Below the pieces are notes generated by a model that saw only the letters and a program-made list of their open reading frames with translations, searched no databases and was not told the origin of the DNA. Below, one piece after another: positions 34,175 through 43,773 of a stretch of 64,000 nucleotides of DNA. Location of the stretch: assembly GCA_029884335.1 (NCBI GenBank), contig JAOUIA010000003.1, positions 35,233-99,232 of the forward strand. The letters are read 5' to 3'. The position numbers were made by a program, and so were the translations under genes. Origin of the DNA: Betaproteobacteria bacterium. GTDB lineage: Bacteria; Pseudomonadota; Gammaproteobacteria; Burkholderiales; Casimicrobiaceae. The first letter of the stretch is position 1. The number at the start of each line of letters is the position of its first letter.

Positions 34175-34975
34175 TCAGCGCGCCGGCCCCGCGGCCATCC
34201 CCGGCACGCTCGCGCGCACCTTGCCGATCCACTCCTGCGCGCGCCCGACCATCATGCCGATGTCGGAGGACATGGCGACCCAGGTGAAGCCGTAGTCGAC
34301 GTACGTCGCCACCACCTCCGGATTCGGGCCGACGATGCCGACCGGCTTGCCCGCCTTGCGGCAGGCCTGCGCGCCTTCCTTGAGCTTCGCCTGCACCTCG
34401 GGGTGCGCCATGTCGCCGAGGTGGCCCATCGACGCGGCGAGGTCGGCGGGGCCGATGAACAGCGAGTCCACGCCGGGCACGGCGGCGATCTCGGGCAGCC
34501 GGCCGAGCGCGTCGATCGTCTCGACCTGCACGACGACGCACAGCTCGGCCGCCGCGCCCTTGTGGTAGTTCGGCACGGTGCCGTGGCGGCTCGCGCGGTG
34601 CACGGCCGCGACGCCGCGCACGCCGTCGGGCGGATAGCGGGTGTTGGCGACCGCGCGGCGCGCCTCGTCGGCGTCCTGCACGAACGGGAAGAGCAGCGAC
34701 TGCACGCCCGCGTCGAGCGCGCGCTTGACGGTCACCATGTCGTTCCACGGCACGCGCGTCAGCACGCCGGCCGGCGTGCCCTCGATCGCGCGCAGCATGT
34801 CGACCATGCCGGCCATGTCGATCGGCGTGTGCTCGGTATCGAGCACGAGGAAATCGTAGCCCGAGCAGCCCATCGCTTCGGCCGTGGCCGCCGTGCCGGA
34901 GACGAGCCAGGTGCCTAGCGGAACGCGGCCCGGCGTGGCGATCGCGTGCTTGAAGCGGTTGCGTGGCATATCCAT
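34175..34975 (-). CDS. HpcH/HpaI-type 2-oxo acid aldolase
   Basis: A 266-residue class II pyruvate aldolase. Motifs are VLDTEHTPIDM with the family Glu, LTRVPWNDMVTVKRALDAGV, GVQSLLFPFVQ, VVVQVETIDAL with the metal Glu and IGPADLAASMGHLGD with the metal Asp. Relatives such as GarL and RhmA cleave 2-keto-3-deoxy sugar acids. Here the expected substrate is 2-keto-3-deoxy-xylonate (or arabonate), giving pyruvate and glycolaldehyde. The ATG at 34975 has an AAAGGAAG sequence about 9 bases upstream. A 90-base space separates it from the dehydratase gene. Confidence 0.88.
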   Translation of the reverse strand: MDMPRNRFKHAIATPGRVPLGTWLVSGTAATAEAMGCSGYDFLVLDTEHTPIDMAGMVDMLRAIEGTPAGVLTRVPWNDMVTVKRALDAGVQSLLFPFVQDADEARRAVANTRYPPDGVRGVAAVHRASRHGTVPNYHKGAAAELCVVVQVETIDALGRLPEIAAVPGVDSLFIGPADLAASMGHLGDMAHPEVQAKLKEGAQACRKAGKPVGIVGPNPEVVATYVDYGFTWVAMSSDIGMMVGRAQEWIGKVRASVPGMAAGPAR

Positions 34976-35065
34976 CAAGGGCTTCCTTTCGTGGTCGCGC
35001 AAGTCAGGCGGGCGCGTCCTCCGCGTCCGCCGAACGCGCGCGGCCTTATCTTAAACAGTTCGTGC

Positions 35066-36805
35066 CTAGTAGATATCGGGCTCGGGCACCGGCTTCGCGG
35101 TGCCGGTCTCGAGGAAGTCGAGGTCGCACCCCTCGTCGGCCTGCGTCACGTGCTGCTGGTAGAGCTGCGTCCAGCTGCGCTCGTACTTCCGCGGCGGCGG
35201 CGTCCACGCCGCGCGCCGCTGCGCCAGCTCGGCGTCGCTCACGTGCAGGTGGATCGTGCGCGCCGGCACGTCCAGCGTGATCGTGTCGCCGCTGCGCACC
35301 AGCGCGAGCGGGCCGCCCACCGCGCTCTCCGGCGCGACGTGCAGCACGCAGGTGCCGTAGTGCGTGCCGCTCATGCGCGCGTCGGACACGCGGACCATGT
35401 CGCGCACGCCCTGCGCGAGCAGCTTCTTCGGGATGTGCAGGTTGCCCCACTCGGGGAACCCCGGCGCGCCCACGGGGCCGGCGTTGCGCAGCACCATCAC
35501 CGTGTCCTTCGTCACCGGCAGGTCGGGGTCGTCGACCTTCGCGGAGAACTCGGCGTGGTCGTCGAACACCAGCGCCGGCCCGGTGTGCTTCATCAGGTGC
35601 GGCGAGGCCGCGGAGGGCTTCACGACGCAGCCGCGCGGCGCGAGGTTGCCGCGCAACACGGCAAGCGCGCCCCCGGTCGCGAGATCGCCGGTGACCGGCC
35701 GGTCGAGCGGGCGGATCACGTCGTCGTTCCACACCTTCGCTCCCGCGATGTTCGCGCCGATCGGCTTCCCGGTGACGGTCATCGCCCCGGCGTCGAGGTG
35801 CGCGCGCAGCCGCTCGAGCAGCGCGGGCAGGCCGCCGGCGAAGAAGAACTCCTCCATCAGGTATTCGCCGGAGGGGAACAGGTTGGCGAGCACGGGGATG
35901 CGCCGGCCCGCGGCGTCGAGGTCGTCGAGCGCGAGCGCGATGCCGGCGCGCCGCGCCATCGCGATCAGGTGCACCGCCGCGTTGGTCGAGCCGCCCAGCG
36001 CCATGTAGGCGACGAGCGCGTTGTCGAACGAGCCGCGGGTGAGGATGCGGCGCGGCGTCAGGTCCTCCCACACCATCGCGACGATGCGGTTGCCGCAGTC
36101 GGCGGCCATGCGCGGGTGCGCGGAGTCGGTGGCCGGGATCGACGTCGCGCCCGGCAGCGTGAAGCCGAGCGCCTCGGCGATCGAGGTCATCGTCGAGGCC
36201 GTGCCCATCGTGTTGCAGGTGCCGACACTGCGCACGCCGCGGCCTTCGAGCTCGACCCAGTCGTCGGGCGTGATGTTGCCTGCGCGCAGCTCGTCCCAGT
36301 ACTTCTTCGTGTGCGTGCCCGCGCCCACCCGGGTGCCGCGCCAGAAGCCGGACGACATCGGCCCCGCCGGGCAGTAGATCGCCGGGATCCCCATGCTGAT
36401 CGCGCCCATCAGCAGGCCGGGCGTGGACTTGTCGCAGCCGCCGAGCAGCACCGCGCCGTCGACCGGGTGCGAGCGCAGCAGCTCCTCGGTCTCCATCGCG
36501 AGGAAGTTGCGATAGAGCATCGTCGTCGGCTTGACCATGATCTCGCCGACCGACAGCGCGGGCAGCTCGACCGGGTAGCCGCCGGCCTGCCACACGCCGC
36601 GCTTGACGCTCTCGGCGCGCTCGCGCAGGTGCGCGTGGCACGGCGAGAGATCGCTCCACGTGTTGACGATCGCGATCACCGGCTTGCCCATGAAGTCGGC
36701 GCGGCGCATGCCCATCTGCTGCGAGCGCTGGCGGTGGCCGAACGTGCGCATGGTCTCGGCGGCGAACCAGCGTTGGCTGCGCAGGTCGGCGAGTTGCTTG
36801 GTCAA
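35066..36805 (-). CDS. IlvD/Edd-family pentonate dehydratase (xylonate/arabonate)
   Basis: A 579-residue [2Fe-2S] dehydratase. Its segments NTWSDLSPCHAHLRERAE, LGGCDKSTPGLLMGAISM (cluster Cys), VGTCNTMGTASTMTSIAEAL (cluster Cys) and MALGGSTNAAVHLIAMARR mark the sugar-acid branch of the family, to which L-arabonate and D-xylonate dehydratases belong. It removes water from the pentonate to give the 2-keto-3-deoxy acid used by the aldolase. The start is a TTG at 36805 preceded by GGAG six bases upstream; no ATG fits. It is 17 bases after the repressor gene, so the repressor and pathway genes form one transcript. Confidence 0.92.
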   Translation of the reverse strand: MTKQLADLRSQRWFAAETMRTFGHRQRSQQMGMRRADFMGKPVIAIVNTWSDLSPCHAHLRERAESVKRGVWQAGGYPVELPALSVGEIMVKPTTMLYRNFLAMETEELLRSHPVDGAVLLGGCDKSTPGLLMGAISMGIPAIYCPAGPMSSGFWRGTRVGAGTHTKKYWDELRAGNITPDDWVELEGRGVRSVGTCNTMGTASTMTSIAEALGFTLPGATSIPATDSAHPRMAADCGNRIVAMVWEDLTPRRILTRGSFDNALVAYMALGGSTNAAVHLIAMARRAGIALALDDLDAAGRRIPVLANLFPSGEYLMEEFFFAGGLPALLERLRAHLDAGAMTVTGKPIGANIAGAKVWNDDVIRPLDRPVTGDLATGGALAVLRGNLAPRGCVVKPSAASPHLMKHTGPALVFDDHAEFSAKVDDPDLPVTKDTVMVLRNAGPVGAPGFPEWGNLHIPKKLLAQGVRDMVRVSDARMSGTHYGTCVLHVAPESAVGGPLALVRSGDTITLDVPARTIHLHVSDAELAQRRAAWTPPPRKYERSWTQLYQQHVTQADEGCDLDFLETGTAKPVPEPDIY

Positions 36806-36822
36806 GGCGGTCTCCGGTGGCG

Positions 36823-37872
36823 TCAGGTGCTCGCGCGCGGCACGAGCTCGAAGCCGACGTCGATCGTCGTCGGCCCGGCGGAAGGGTCGTCGAAGCGCTG
36901 CAGCAGGTGGTCGGCCACCGCGAGCCCGATCTCGCGCCGCGGCGGGCGGATCGTCGACAGCGCGGGAGCGCTCCACGCCGCGAAGTCGAGGTCGCCGAAG
37001 CCGATCAGCGCGAGGCGCTCCGGCACGCGAAGCCCGCGCCGCTGGCACTCGAACAGGCCGCCCAGCGCCATCGCGTCGTTGGAGAACGCCACGCCGTCGA
37101 CATCCGGACGGCGCTCGAGCAGATCGGCGAGCGCGCGGCCGCCGGTCGCCGCGCTCGCTCGCTGCGGCAGCGAGACGATCAGCGGCGTCGCGCCGAGCGA
37201 CTCGCGCACGACCTCGGCGAAGCCGGCGCCGCGCTGCGCCGCGCGGCGGTCCTCGTCGAGCGCGGCGCCGACGAACGCGATGCGCCGCCGCCCGCGATCG
37301 AGCAGGTGGCGGGCGGCGAGGCGGCCGACCGCGCGGTGCGAGAAGCCGACGAGGCTGTCGAGCGGGTTCTCGCCGAGCTCCCACATCTCGACGACCGGGA
37401 TGCCGGCGCCGAGCAGGCGCTGCAGCGTGGCGCGCGAGTGCGCCTGGCCGGTGAGCACGATCGCGGCGGGCGACCACGACAGCAGCGAGTTGACCAGCGC
37501 ATCCTCGGCGTCCTGGGAGTAGGCGCTGTTGCCGAGCATGATCTGGTAGCCGCGCGGGGCGAGGCGCTCGGCCATCGCGTCGAGCGTGGCGGCGAAGAAC
37601 GAGTTGACCAGCGAGGGCACGATCACGCCCACGGTGCGCGTGCGCGCAGCCGCCAGCCCGCCCGCGGCGGGGTTGGGCACGTATCCCAGCGTGTCCACCG
37701 CCCGCAGCACGCGTTCCCGCAATTGCGGCGAGACGGCCTCGGCGCGGCGCAGCGCGCGCGAGACGGTGGCCGTGGACACGCCCGCGAGCAGTGCCACATC
37801 GGCCATTCGTGCCCTCGCCGCAGCCTGGCGGGCAGGTGCGACGGGAGTGCGGACGGGGGCGGTGCGGGCCAT
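36823..37872 (-). CDS. LacI-family transcriptional regulator of the xylose island
   Basis: A 349-residue regulator. The HTH segment is MADVALLAGVSTATVSRALR, with hinge-helix residues in LGYVPNPAAGGLAAART. A periplasmic-binding-like sensor domain follows from RTVGVIVPSLVNSFFAATLD to the C terminus, including the DGVAFSNDAMALGGLFECQ and LIGFGDLDFAAW strands. It probably senses a pentose or pentonate. The ATG at 37872 is used; an ATG at 37806 with a good GAGGG site would drop an Ala/Arg-rich N-terminal tail. It is the first gene of the leftward operon and faces the xylose dehydrogenase gene across a promoter region with two LacI-type operators. Confidence 0.9.
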   Translation of the reverse strand: MARTAPVRTPVAPARQAAARARMADVALLAGVSTATVSRALRRAEAVSPQLRERVLRAVDTLGYVPNPAAGGLAAARTRTVGVIVPSLVNSFFAATLDAMAERLAPRGYQIMLGNSAYSQDAEDALVNSLLSWSPAAIVLTGQAHSRATLQRLLGAGIPVVEMWELGENPLDSLVGFSHRAVGRLAARHLLDRGRRRIAFVGAALDEDRRAAQRGAGFAEVVRESLGATPLIVSLPQRASAATGGRALADLLERRPDVDGVAFSNDAMALGGLFECQRRGLRVPERLALIGFGDLDFAAWSAPALSTIRPPRREIGLAVADHLLQRFDDPSAGPTTIDVGFELVPRAST

Positions 37873-37875
37873 CTC

Positions 37876-37891
37876 TTGAAAGCGCTTGCAA
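37876..37891. promoter_or_regulatory. LacI-type operator O1
   Basis: TTGAAAGCGCTTGCAA is a near-perfect palindrome with the central CG and flanking half-sites of LacI-family operators (TGnAAnCGnTTnCA). It lies just upstream of the regulator's start codon and downstream of its predicted -10, so bound repressor would block its own transcript. Confidence 0.75.
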
Positions 37892-37906
37892 TAGGCGCTT
37901 GCGGCA

Positions 37907-37949
37907 ATTATCGAGGCAGCTTGCACAATTCTGCAAGCGCTGTCATGAT
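37907..37949. promoter_or_regulatory. overlapping divergent promoters of the xylose island
   Basis: Leftwards, TTGCAG (37931-37936, minus strand) and GATAAT (37907-37912) are separated by 18 bases and would drive the repressor-dehydratase operon. Rightwards, TTGCAC (37921-37926) and CATGAT (37944-37949) are separated by 17 bases and would drive the dehydrogenase and importer genes. The two promoters overlap, so one operator can control both. Confidence 0.55.
37932..37945. promoter_or_regulatory. LacI-type operator O2
   Basis: TGCAAGCGCTGTCA fits the LacI-family operator pattern with one weaker half. It covers the -35 of the leftward promoter and the spacer of the rightward promoter. Its centre is 55 bases from that of O1, about five helical turns, which would allow a repressor loop. 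Confidence 0.65.
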
Positions 37950-38012
37950 GACGCTGCGACCAATGTCATCTAGATCATCTAAATGACTGGTCCCGGGAGG
38001 AGGCAGCCCCAC

Positions 38013-38786
38013 GTGATCCCGCACGCGCGCTATCCGGACTTGGCCGGCCGCACGGTCTTCGTGTCGGGCGGCGGCTCGGGCATCGGCGCCGCGTTCGTGC
38101 GCGCGTTCGCCGCGCAGGACTGCCGCGTCGCCTTCGTGGACGTCGCCGACGAGCCCTCGCGGGCGCTCGCGCGCGAGCTCGGCGAGCGGGCCGCCTACGA
38201 GCGCTGCGACGTGCGCGACGTCGCCGCGCTGCGCGAGGCGATCGCCGCCGCGGCCCGCCGCTTCGGCCCGGTGCGCGTGCTGGTGAACAACGCCGGCCGC
38301 GACGATCGCCACGCGTTCGATGCGGTGACGCCCGACTACTGGGACGACAACCTGGCCACCAACCTGCGGCACCACTTCTTCGCGGCGCAGGCCGTGGCGC
38401 CGCAGATGCGCGACGCCGGCGGCGGCTCGATCGTGAACCTCGGGTCGACGTCGTGGATGCGCGGCCGGCCGCAGCTCGCCGCGTACACCGCGTCGAAGGC
38501 GGCGATCATGGGGCTCACGCGCACGCTCGCGCGCGAGCTGGGCGCGTTGGGCATCCGCGTCAACTCGATCGTCCCCGGCGCGATCGACACCGAGCGCCAG
38601 CGGGCGCTGTGGGCGAGCCCGGAGCGCCAGCAGCAGTACGTCGCCGAGCAGTGCCTCAAGTTCCGCGTCTCGCCGGACGACGTCGCGCGCTCCGCCCTGT
38701 TCCTCGCCTCGGAGGAGGCGCGCGCGATCACAGGCCAGAGTCTTGTGGTTGACGCCGGGCTCGCGCAGACTTCGGTCGTCGCCTGA
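38013..38786 (+). CDS. SDR-family D-xylose 1-dehydrogenase
   Basis: A 257-residue NAD-dependent short-chain dehydrogenase. The nucleotide loop GGGSGIGAAF, the NNAG in VLVNNAGRDDRHAF and the catalytic Ser-Tyr-Lys (LGSTSWMRG, AAYTASKAAIMG) are all present. The sequence follows the xylose dehydrogenase of Caulobacter (XylB) closely, notably NNAGRDDRH, TNLRHHFFAAQAVAP and QCLKFRVSPDDVA. It oxidises xylose to xylonolactone. The GTG at 38013 is the start because a GGGAGGAGG site lies 9 bases upstream; the earlier ATG at 37983 lacks one. L-arabinose or galactose as substrate remains possible. Confidence 0.88.
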   Translation: MIPHARYPDLAGRTVFVSGGGSGIGAAFVRAFAAQDCRVAFVDVADEPSRALARELGERAAYERCDVRDVAALREAIAAAARRFGPVRVLVNNAGRDDRHAFDAVTPDYWDDNLATNLRHHFFAAQAVAPQMRDAGGGSIVNLGSTSWMRGRPQLAAYTASKAAIMGLTRTLARELGALGIRVNSIVPGAIDTERQRALWASPERQQQYVAEQCLKFRVSPDDVARSALFLASEEARAITGQSLVVDAGLAQTSVVA

Positions 38787-38795
38787 GGGCAAGCC

Positions 38796-39911
<1,116 letters not shown>

Positions 39912-39971
39912 GCGGGGCCAACGAACCGACAGGCCGGTCCGCCGGCCCGGCAGTCCACGACGGAGGAGCAG

Positions 39972-41228
39972 ATGAAGACCTGGAAGATCCTGCTGGCGGC
40001 GGCGCTCTCGACCGCCTTCGCCGCGAACGCGATGGCGCAGCAGACCACGCTGCGCATCTTCACCGGCGGGCAGCAGCGGCCCGACGTGATGCGCAAGATC
40101 GCCGACGAGTACCAGAAGCGCAACCCGAGCGTGAAGGTCGAGGTGGAGGTCGGCGGCGCCACATCCGAGGCGCAGCAGCAGTACCTGTCGACGGTGCTCA
40201 CGTCGAAGGACTCGGCGCTCGACGTGGTCCTGATCGACGTCATCCGCCCGGCGCAGTGGGCGGCGCAGGGCTGGGCCGAGCCGCTCGACGCCTACCTCGG
40301 CGCCGACCGGCAGAAGGTGATGGGCCAGTACCTGAAGGCGTACGTCGACGCCAACACCGTCGGCGGCAAGGTCATCTCGCTGCCGTACTTCGCCGACGCG
40401 CAGTTCCTGTACTACCGCAAGGACCTGCTGGAGAAGTACAAGCGCCCGGTGCCGAAGACCTGGGACGAGATGATGGAGACCGCGAAGGTGATCATGGACG
40501 GCGAGAAGAACCCGAGCCTGCAGGGCTTCTCCACCGCCGGCGCGCCGATCGAGGGCACGGTGTGCACGTACCTCGTGCCGCTGTGGGGCATGGGCAGCGA
40601 GATCACCAAGGGCGGCAAGCTCAACCTCGACACGCCGCAGGCGCGCCAGCCGTTCCAGCTCTACGGCCGCATGAAGCAGGCCGGCGTGCTGCCGAAGAAC
40701 ATCGCCGAGATCCCGACCGACCGCATCCGCATCGACATGCAGGCGGGCAACCTGATCTTCGGCATGTCGTGGGGCTACGTCTGGAACCGCCTCGAGAACG
40801 ACGCCGACTCGAAGGTCAAGGGGAAGATCGGCGTGGCGCGCCTGCCGCACGACCAGGGCGGCCAGAGCGCGACCTGCATCGGCGGCTGGCAGGTCGCGGT
40901 GTCGGCGTTCTCGAAGAACAAGGCCGAGGCGGTCAAGCTCGTCCGGTATCTGTCGAGCCCCGAGGTCTCCGAAATGCAGGCCGTGATGGCCTCGCACCTG
41001 CCGGTGTTCCCGTCGGTCTACAAGGACCCGGACGTGCTGAAGGCGAACCCGTGGTTCGCGGACGCCCTGCCGGTGGTGGAGAGCGCGAGGGCGCGGCCGG
41101 TGTCGCACCAGTACCCGCAGGTGTCCGACGCGATCCGCAGCAACATGAACGCGTACCTCGCGGGCACGAAGACGACGGACACGGCGCTCGCCGACATGAA
41201 GTCGCGCCTGCAGCCGATATTCCGGTAG
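39972..41228 (+). CDS. sugar ABC transporter substrate-binding protein (CUT1/MalE-type)
   Basis: A 418-residue periplasmic protein with a signal peptide (MKTWKILLAAALSTAFAANA, cleaved near AMA). It has a family 1 extracellular binding fold: LRIFTGGQQRPDVMRKIADE, SALDVVLIDVIRPAQWAAQG, VISLPYFADAQFLYYRKDLL and CIGGWQVAVSAFSKNKAEA. It should capture a xylose-containing oligosaccharide or xyloside, to judge from the cytoplasmic GH31 enzyme in the island. A strong hairpin follows its stop codon before the permease genes. Confidence 0.9.
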   Translation: MKTWKILLAAALSTAFAANAMAQQTTLRIFTGGQQRPDVMRKIADEYQKRNPSVKVEVEVGGATSEAQQQYLSTVLTSKDSALDVVLIDVIRPAQWAAQGWAEPLDAYLGADRQKVMGQYLKAYVDANTVGGKVISLPYFADAQFLYYRKDLLEKYKRPVPKTWDEMMETAKVIMDGEKNPSLQGFSTAGAPIEGTVCTYLVPLWGMGSEITKGGKLNLDTPQARQPFQLYGRMKQAGVLPKNIAEIPTDRIRIDMQAGNLIFGMSWGYVWNRLENDADSKVKGKIGVARLPHDQGGQSATCIGGWQVAVSAFSKNKAEAVKLVRYLSSPEVSEMQAVMASHLPVFPSVYKDPDVLKANPWFADALPVVESARARPVSHQYPQVSDAIRSNMNAYLAGTKTTDTALADMKSRLQPIFR

Positions 41229-41230
41229 GC

Positions 41231-41261
41231 CGATGAAAAAGGCGTGCCGCCTCTTTCATCG
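41231..41261 (+). terminator. hairpin after the sugar-binding-protein gene
   Basis: A 14-bp stem with one mismatch and a TGC loop (outer arms CGATGAAA and TTTCATCG) starts two bases after the TAG. No T-run follows, so it more likely protects the 3' end of the binding-protein message or partly reduces read-through into the permease genes than ends the operon. A comparable arrangement is known between malE and malF. Confidence 0.65.
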
Positions 41262-41375
41262 AGCGGGATGCTTGCGCGAAGGGCGTGGGATGGCCCTGCG
41301 CCCGTCGCGTAGCGCGAGCAACGAAGACCCGGGCGCGAACCCGGTCCAGCACGGCTGTCGGGAGGGGCCGGGCAG

Positions 41376-42311
41376 GTGAACACGATTCCGGCAGCGGCGG
41401 CCGACGGCCGGCGCCCATCGGGGCGCGACCTCTCCGAGCGCGCGCTCGGCGCGCTGCTGCTCGCGCCCGCCGCGCTGCTGCTGCTGGTGATCGTCGTCTA
41501 CCCGATCGCCACGCTGTTCTGGAACAGCCTGCACGGGGTCGACAACGCGAACCCCGCCGCGGGCGAGCAGTTCGTCGGCCTCAAGAACTACCTCACCGCG
41601 TTCGAGGACTCGCGCTTCTGGGACTCGTCGCTGCACACGGTCCTCTACATCCTCGTCACCGTGCCCGGCGCGCTGGTCGTGGGGCTGGGGCTGGCGATGC
41701 TCGCGAACATGCCGTTCCGGATCAAGTGGCCGGTGCGCCTGGGCCTGCTGCTGCCGTGGGCGCTGCCGCTGGTGTTCGCCGGCCTCATCTTCCGCTGGTT
41801 CTTCGAGTACAACACCGGCGTGGTGAACGACATCCTGAGGCGGTTCGGCGTCGAGCCGCTGCAGTGGCTGTCCGACCCGAACCTCGCGTTCGCCGCCATC
41901 TCGATCGCCATCGTCTGGAAGAGCTCGTCGTTCATGGCCCTCATGCTGCTCGCCGGCCTGCAGACGATCCCGAAGTCCCTCTACGAGGCGGCCGAGGTCG
42001 ACGGCGCGACGAAGTGGCAGCAGTTCGTCGAGATCACGCTGCCGATGCTCAGTCCGGCGCTCTTCGTCGCGCTGATCTTCCGCACGATCACCGCGATCCA
42101 GACGTTCGACATCCCCTACGCGATGACCGGCGGCGGCCCCGGCGACTCCACGGAGACGCTGGCGATGTACATCCACAAGACGACGCTGGACTTCCTCGAC
42201 TTCGGCTACGGCAGCGCGCTCGCCGCGCTGATGTTCGTGCTGTCGATGGCGGCGACGTCGGGTTACCTCAAGTACACGCGGCGCTCGTCCGGCCGCTCCG
42301 GCGAGGACTAG
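41376..42311 (+). CDS. sugar ABC transporter permease (MalF-type)
   Basis: A 311-residue inner-membrane protein with six segments, starting around LLLAPAALLLLVIVVYPIAT. The EAA loop is YEAAEVDGATKWQQFVEITL, and the GGGPGDSTETLAMYIHKTTL stretch near the C terminus is typical of MalF-type CUT1 permeases. A GTG at 41376 preceded by GGAGG is the start. It forms the channel with the permease at 42404-43234. The 147 bases before it contain the hairpin and a GC-rich leader with no gene. Confidence 0.9.
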   Translation: MNTIPAAAADGRRPSGRDLSERALGALLLAPAALLLLVIVVYPIATLFWNSLHGVDNANPAAGEQFVGLKNYLTAFEDSRFWDSSLHTVLYILVTVPGALVVGLGLAMLANMPFRIKWPVRLGLLLPWALPLVFAGLIFRWFFEYNTGVVNDILRRFGVEPLQWLSDPNLAFAAISIAIVWKSSSFMALMLLAGLQTIPKSLYEAAEVDGATKWQQFVEITLPMLSPALFVALIFRTITAIQTFDIPYAMTGGGPGDSTETLAMYIHKTTLDFLDFGYGSALAALMFVLSMAATSGYLKYTRRSSGRSGED

Positions 42312-42324
42312 GCGCGCTACGATG

Positions 42325-42403
42325 AAACGACCCCCACGCTCACTTCGTTCGCTGCCCCCCGGGGGGGCGGGTCAGTGGCTTGGGACGGCCCGGCGCCACT
42401 AAC
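42325..42403. repeat. Burkholderiales-type intergenic repeat
   Basis: A segment beginning CCCCCACGCTCACTTCGTTC, then a C7G7-type palindrome (CCCCCCGGGGGGG) and a GGACGGCCCGGCGCCACTAAC tail. I recognise this layout as a repeat frequently seen between genes in Comamonadaceae and relatives. It separates the two permease genes of the sugar importer. Only one copy is present here, so repeat status rests on memory, not on the window. Confidence 0.5.
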
Positions 42404-43234
42404 ATGCCCTTCGGCCTCTCCCGTCGCGGCACCGTCTGGATCGCCGGCCTGATCGTCGCGGCCAACGGCTTCTTCCCGGCGGTGTGGATCCTGCTCACCT
42501 CGCTCAAGACGGAGACCGAGCTGATCAGGGCCCCGATCACCTACCTGCCCGAGGCGGCGACGCTCGACAACTACGCCACCGCGTTCACCGCGCAGCCGAT
42601 CCTGCGCTTCATGTGGAACAGCTTCGTCGTCGCGTCGCTGTCGACGGCCCTGTGCGTGCTGGTCTCGGCGCTGGCGGCCTACGCGCTCACGCGGCTGCGG
42701 TTGCCGCACCGCAACCTGATCATGTCGGTGCTGCTGGCGATCGCGATGTTCCCGCTGATCTCGCTGATGGTGCCGCTGTTCAAGGTGATGCGCGAGCTGG
42801 GCCTGCTCAACACCTACCTCGCGCTGATCCTGCCCTACGCGGTGCTGTCGATGCCGGTGTGCACGCTGGTGATGGCGAGCTTCTTCCAGGACATCCCGCC
42901 CGACCTCGAGGCGGCGGCGATGGTCGACGGCTGCTCGCGCGTCGGCGCGCTGTTCCGCGTCATCATCCCGCTGTCCGCGCCCGGCGTGTTCACCGCGGCC
43001 ATCCTCGCCTTCGTCAACGCGTGGGACGAGTTCCTGCTCGCGCTGACGATGATGAACCGCGTGAACATGCGCACGCTGTCGGTGGGCATCACGCTCTACC
43101 AGGGCGAGTTCGCCTTCCCCTGGCCGCTGATCTCCGCGGCGCTGATCATCGCGATCGTGCCGATCTGCATTTTGATCGCCCTGTTCCAGGAGCGCGTCGT
43201 CGGCGGGCTCACGCAGGGCGGCGTCAAGGGCTGA
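42404..43234 (+). CDS. sugar ABC transporter permease (MalG-type)
   Basis: A 276-residue permease with six membrane segments. The EAA loop is LEAAAMVDGCSRVGALFRVI, with the family end QERVVGGLTQGGVKG. The ATG at 42404 (MPFGLSRRG) follows the intergenic repeat, and no clear ribosome binding site is visible there; a longer frame from 42380 would run into the repeat. It completes the importer of the xylose island (ATPase, binding protein, two permeases). Its TGA overlaps the start of the next gene. Confidence 0.9.
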   Translation: MPFGLSRRGTVWIAGLIVAANGFFPAVWILLTSLKTETELIRAPITYLPEAATLDNYATAFTAQPILRFMWNSFVVASLSTALCVLVSALAAYALTRLRLPHRNLIMSVLLAIAMFPLISLMVPLFKVMRELGLLNTYLALILPYAVLSMPVCTLVMASFFQDIPPDLEAAAMVDGCSRVGALFRVIIPLSAPGVFTAAILAFVNAWDEFLLALTMMNRVNMRTLSVGITLYQGEFAFPWPLISAALIIAIVPICILIALFQERVVGGLTQGGVKG

Positions 43235-43686
43235 TGGGCGCGGACGCGCACGTCTTTGGACGATGGATCCTGGTGACCGCGCTCCTCGCTGCCGCGGTGC
43301 CGCCGGCGCAGGCCCAGCCCGCCCCGCTGCCCGGCGCGCTCTCCGGCCGCTGGACCGTGGTGCCTGCGGGCGGCCGAGCCCTCGTCGACGTGTTCTCGGT
43401 GCGCTTCGACGGCACGGGTGCGCCGGGTCCCGTGACCGGCAAGCTCACCTGGCGCGGCGTGAACTGCGGGGCGCAGGACGAGCCGCTCAAGGGCACCTGG
43501 GACGGCGTCGAATTGCGCTTCGAGAGCCACTTGCGGGCGAACTCGAATACGCAGAACATGAACGGCGCCTGCGGCAACTCGCGCGGCGAGTGGGTGCTTC
43601 GGCGCAAGCCGGGGTCCTCGACGTTCGAAGGCGAGGGCCTGTTCAACGAAGGCAAGGTCGTCGCAACGCTGACCGCGGCGCCCTGA
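43234..43686 (+). CDS. secreted hypothetical protein, 150 residues
   Basis: The N terminus holds a signal peptide (WILVTALLAAAVPPAQA, cleaved after AQA). The mature part of about 120 residues looks like a small beta-rich domain with three Cys (VNCGAQDEP, NGACGNSRG). I do not recognise a family. The ATG overlaps the stop of the permease gene (TGATG), so it is probably translated from the same message as the sugar importer, yet nothing in it points to sugar binding. Confidence 0.7.
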   Translation: MGADAHVFGRWILVTALLAAAVPPAQAQPAPLPGALSGRWTVVPAGGRALVDVFSVRFDGTGAPGPVTGKLTWRGVNCGAQDEPLKGTWDGVELRFESHLRANSNTQNMNGACGNSRGEWVLRRKPGSSTFEGEGLFNEGKVVATLTAAP

Positions 43687-43773
43687 GGCAGGGCGGCGCC
43701 GGGCGGCGGCTGGCGCAGTCGCCCGCCGGATGCGGCGTCGGCGGCACGTCGCGAGTGCAATAATCGCGCGATC

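Noticed and set aside
41262..41375. The leader between the sugar-binding-protein hairpin and the first permease as a repeat or small gene
   Set aside because: It is GC-rich with short dyads, but I found no second copy in the window and no convincing frame.
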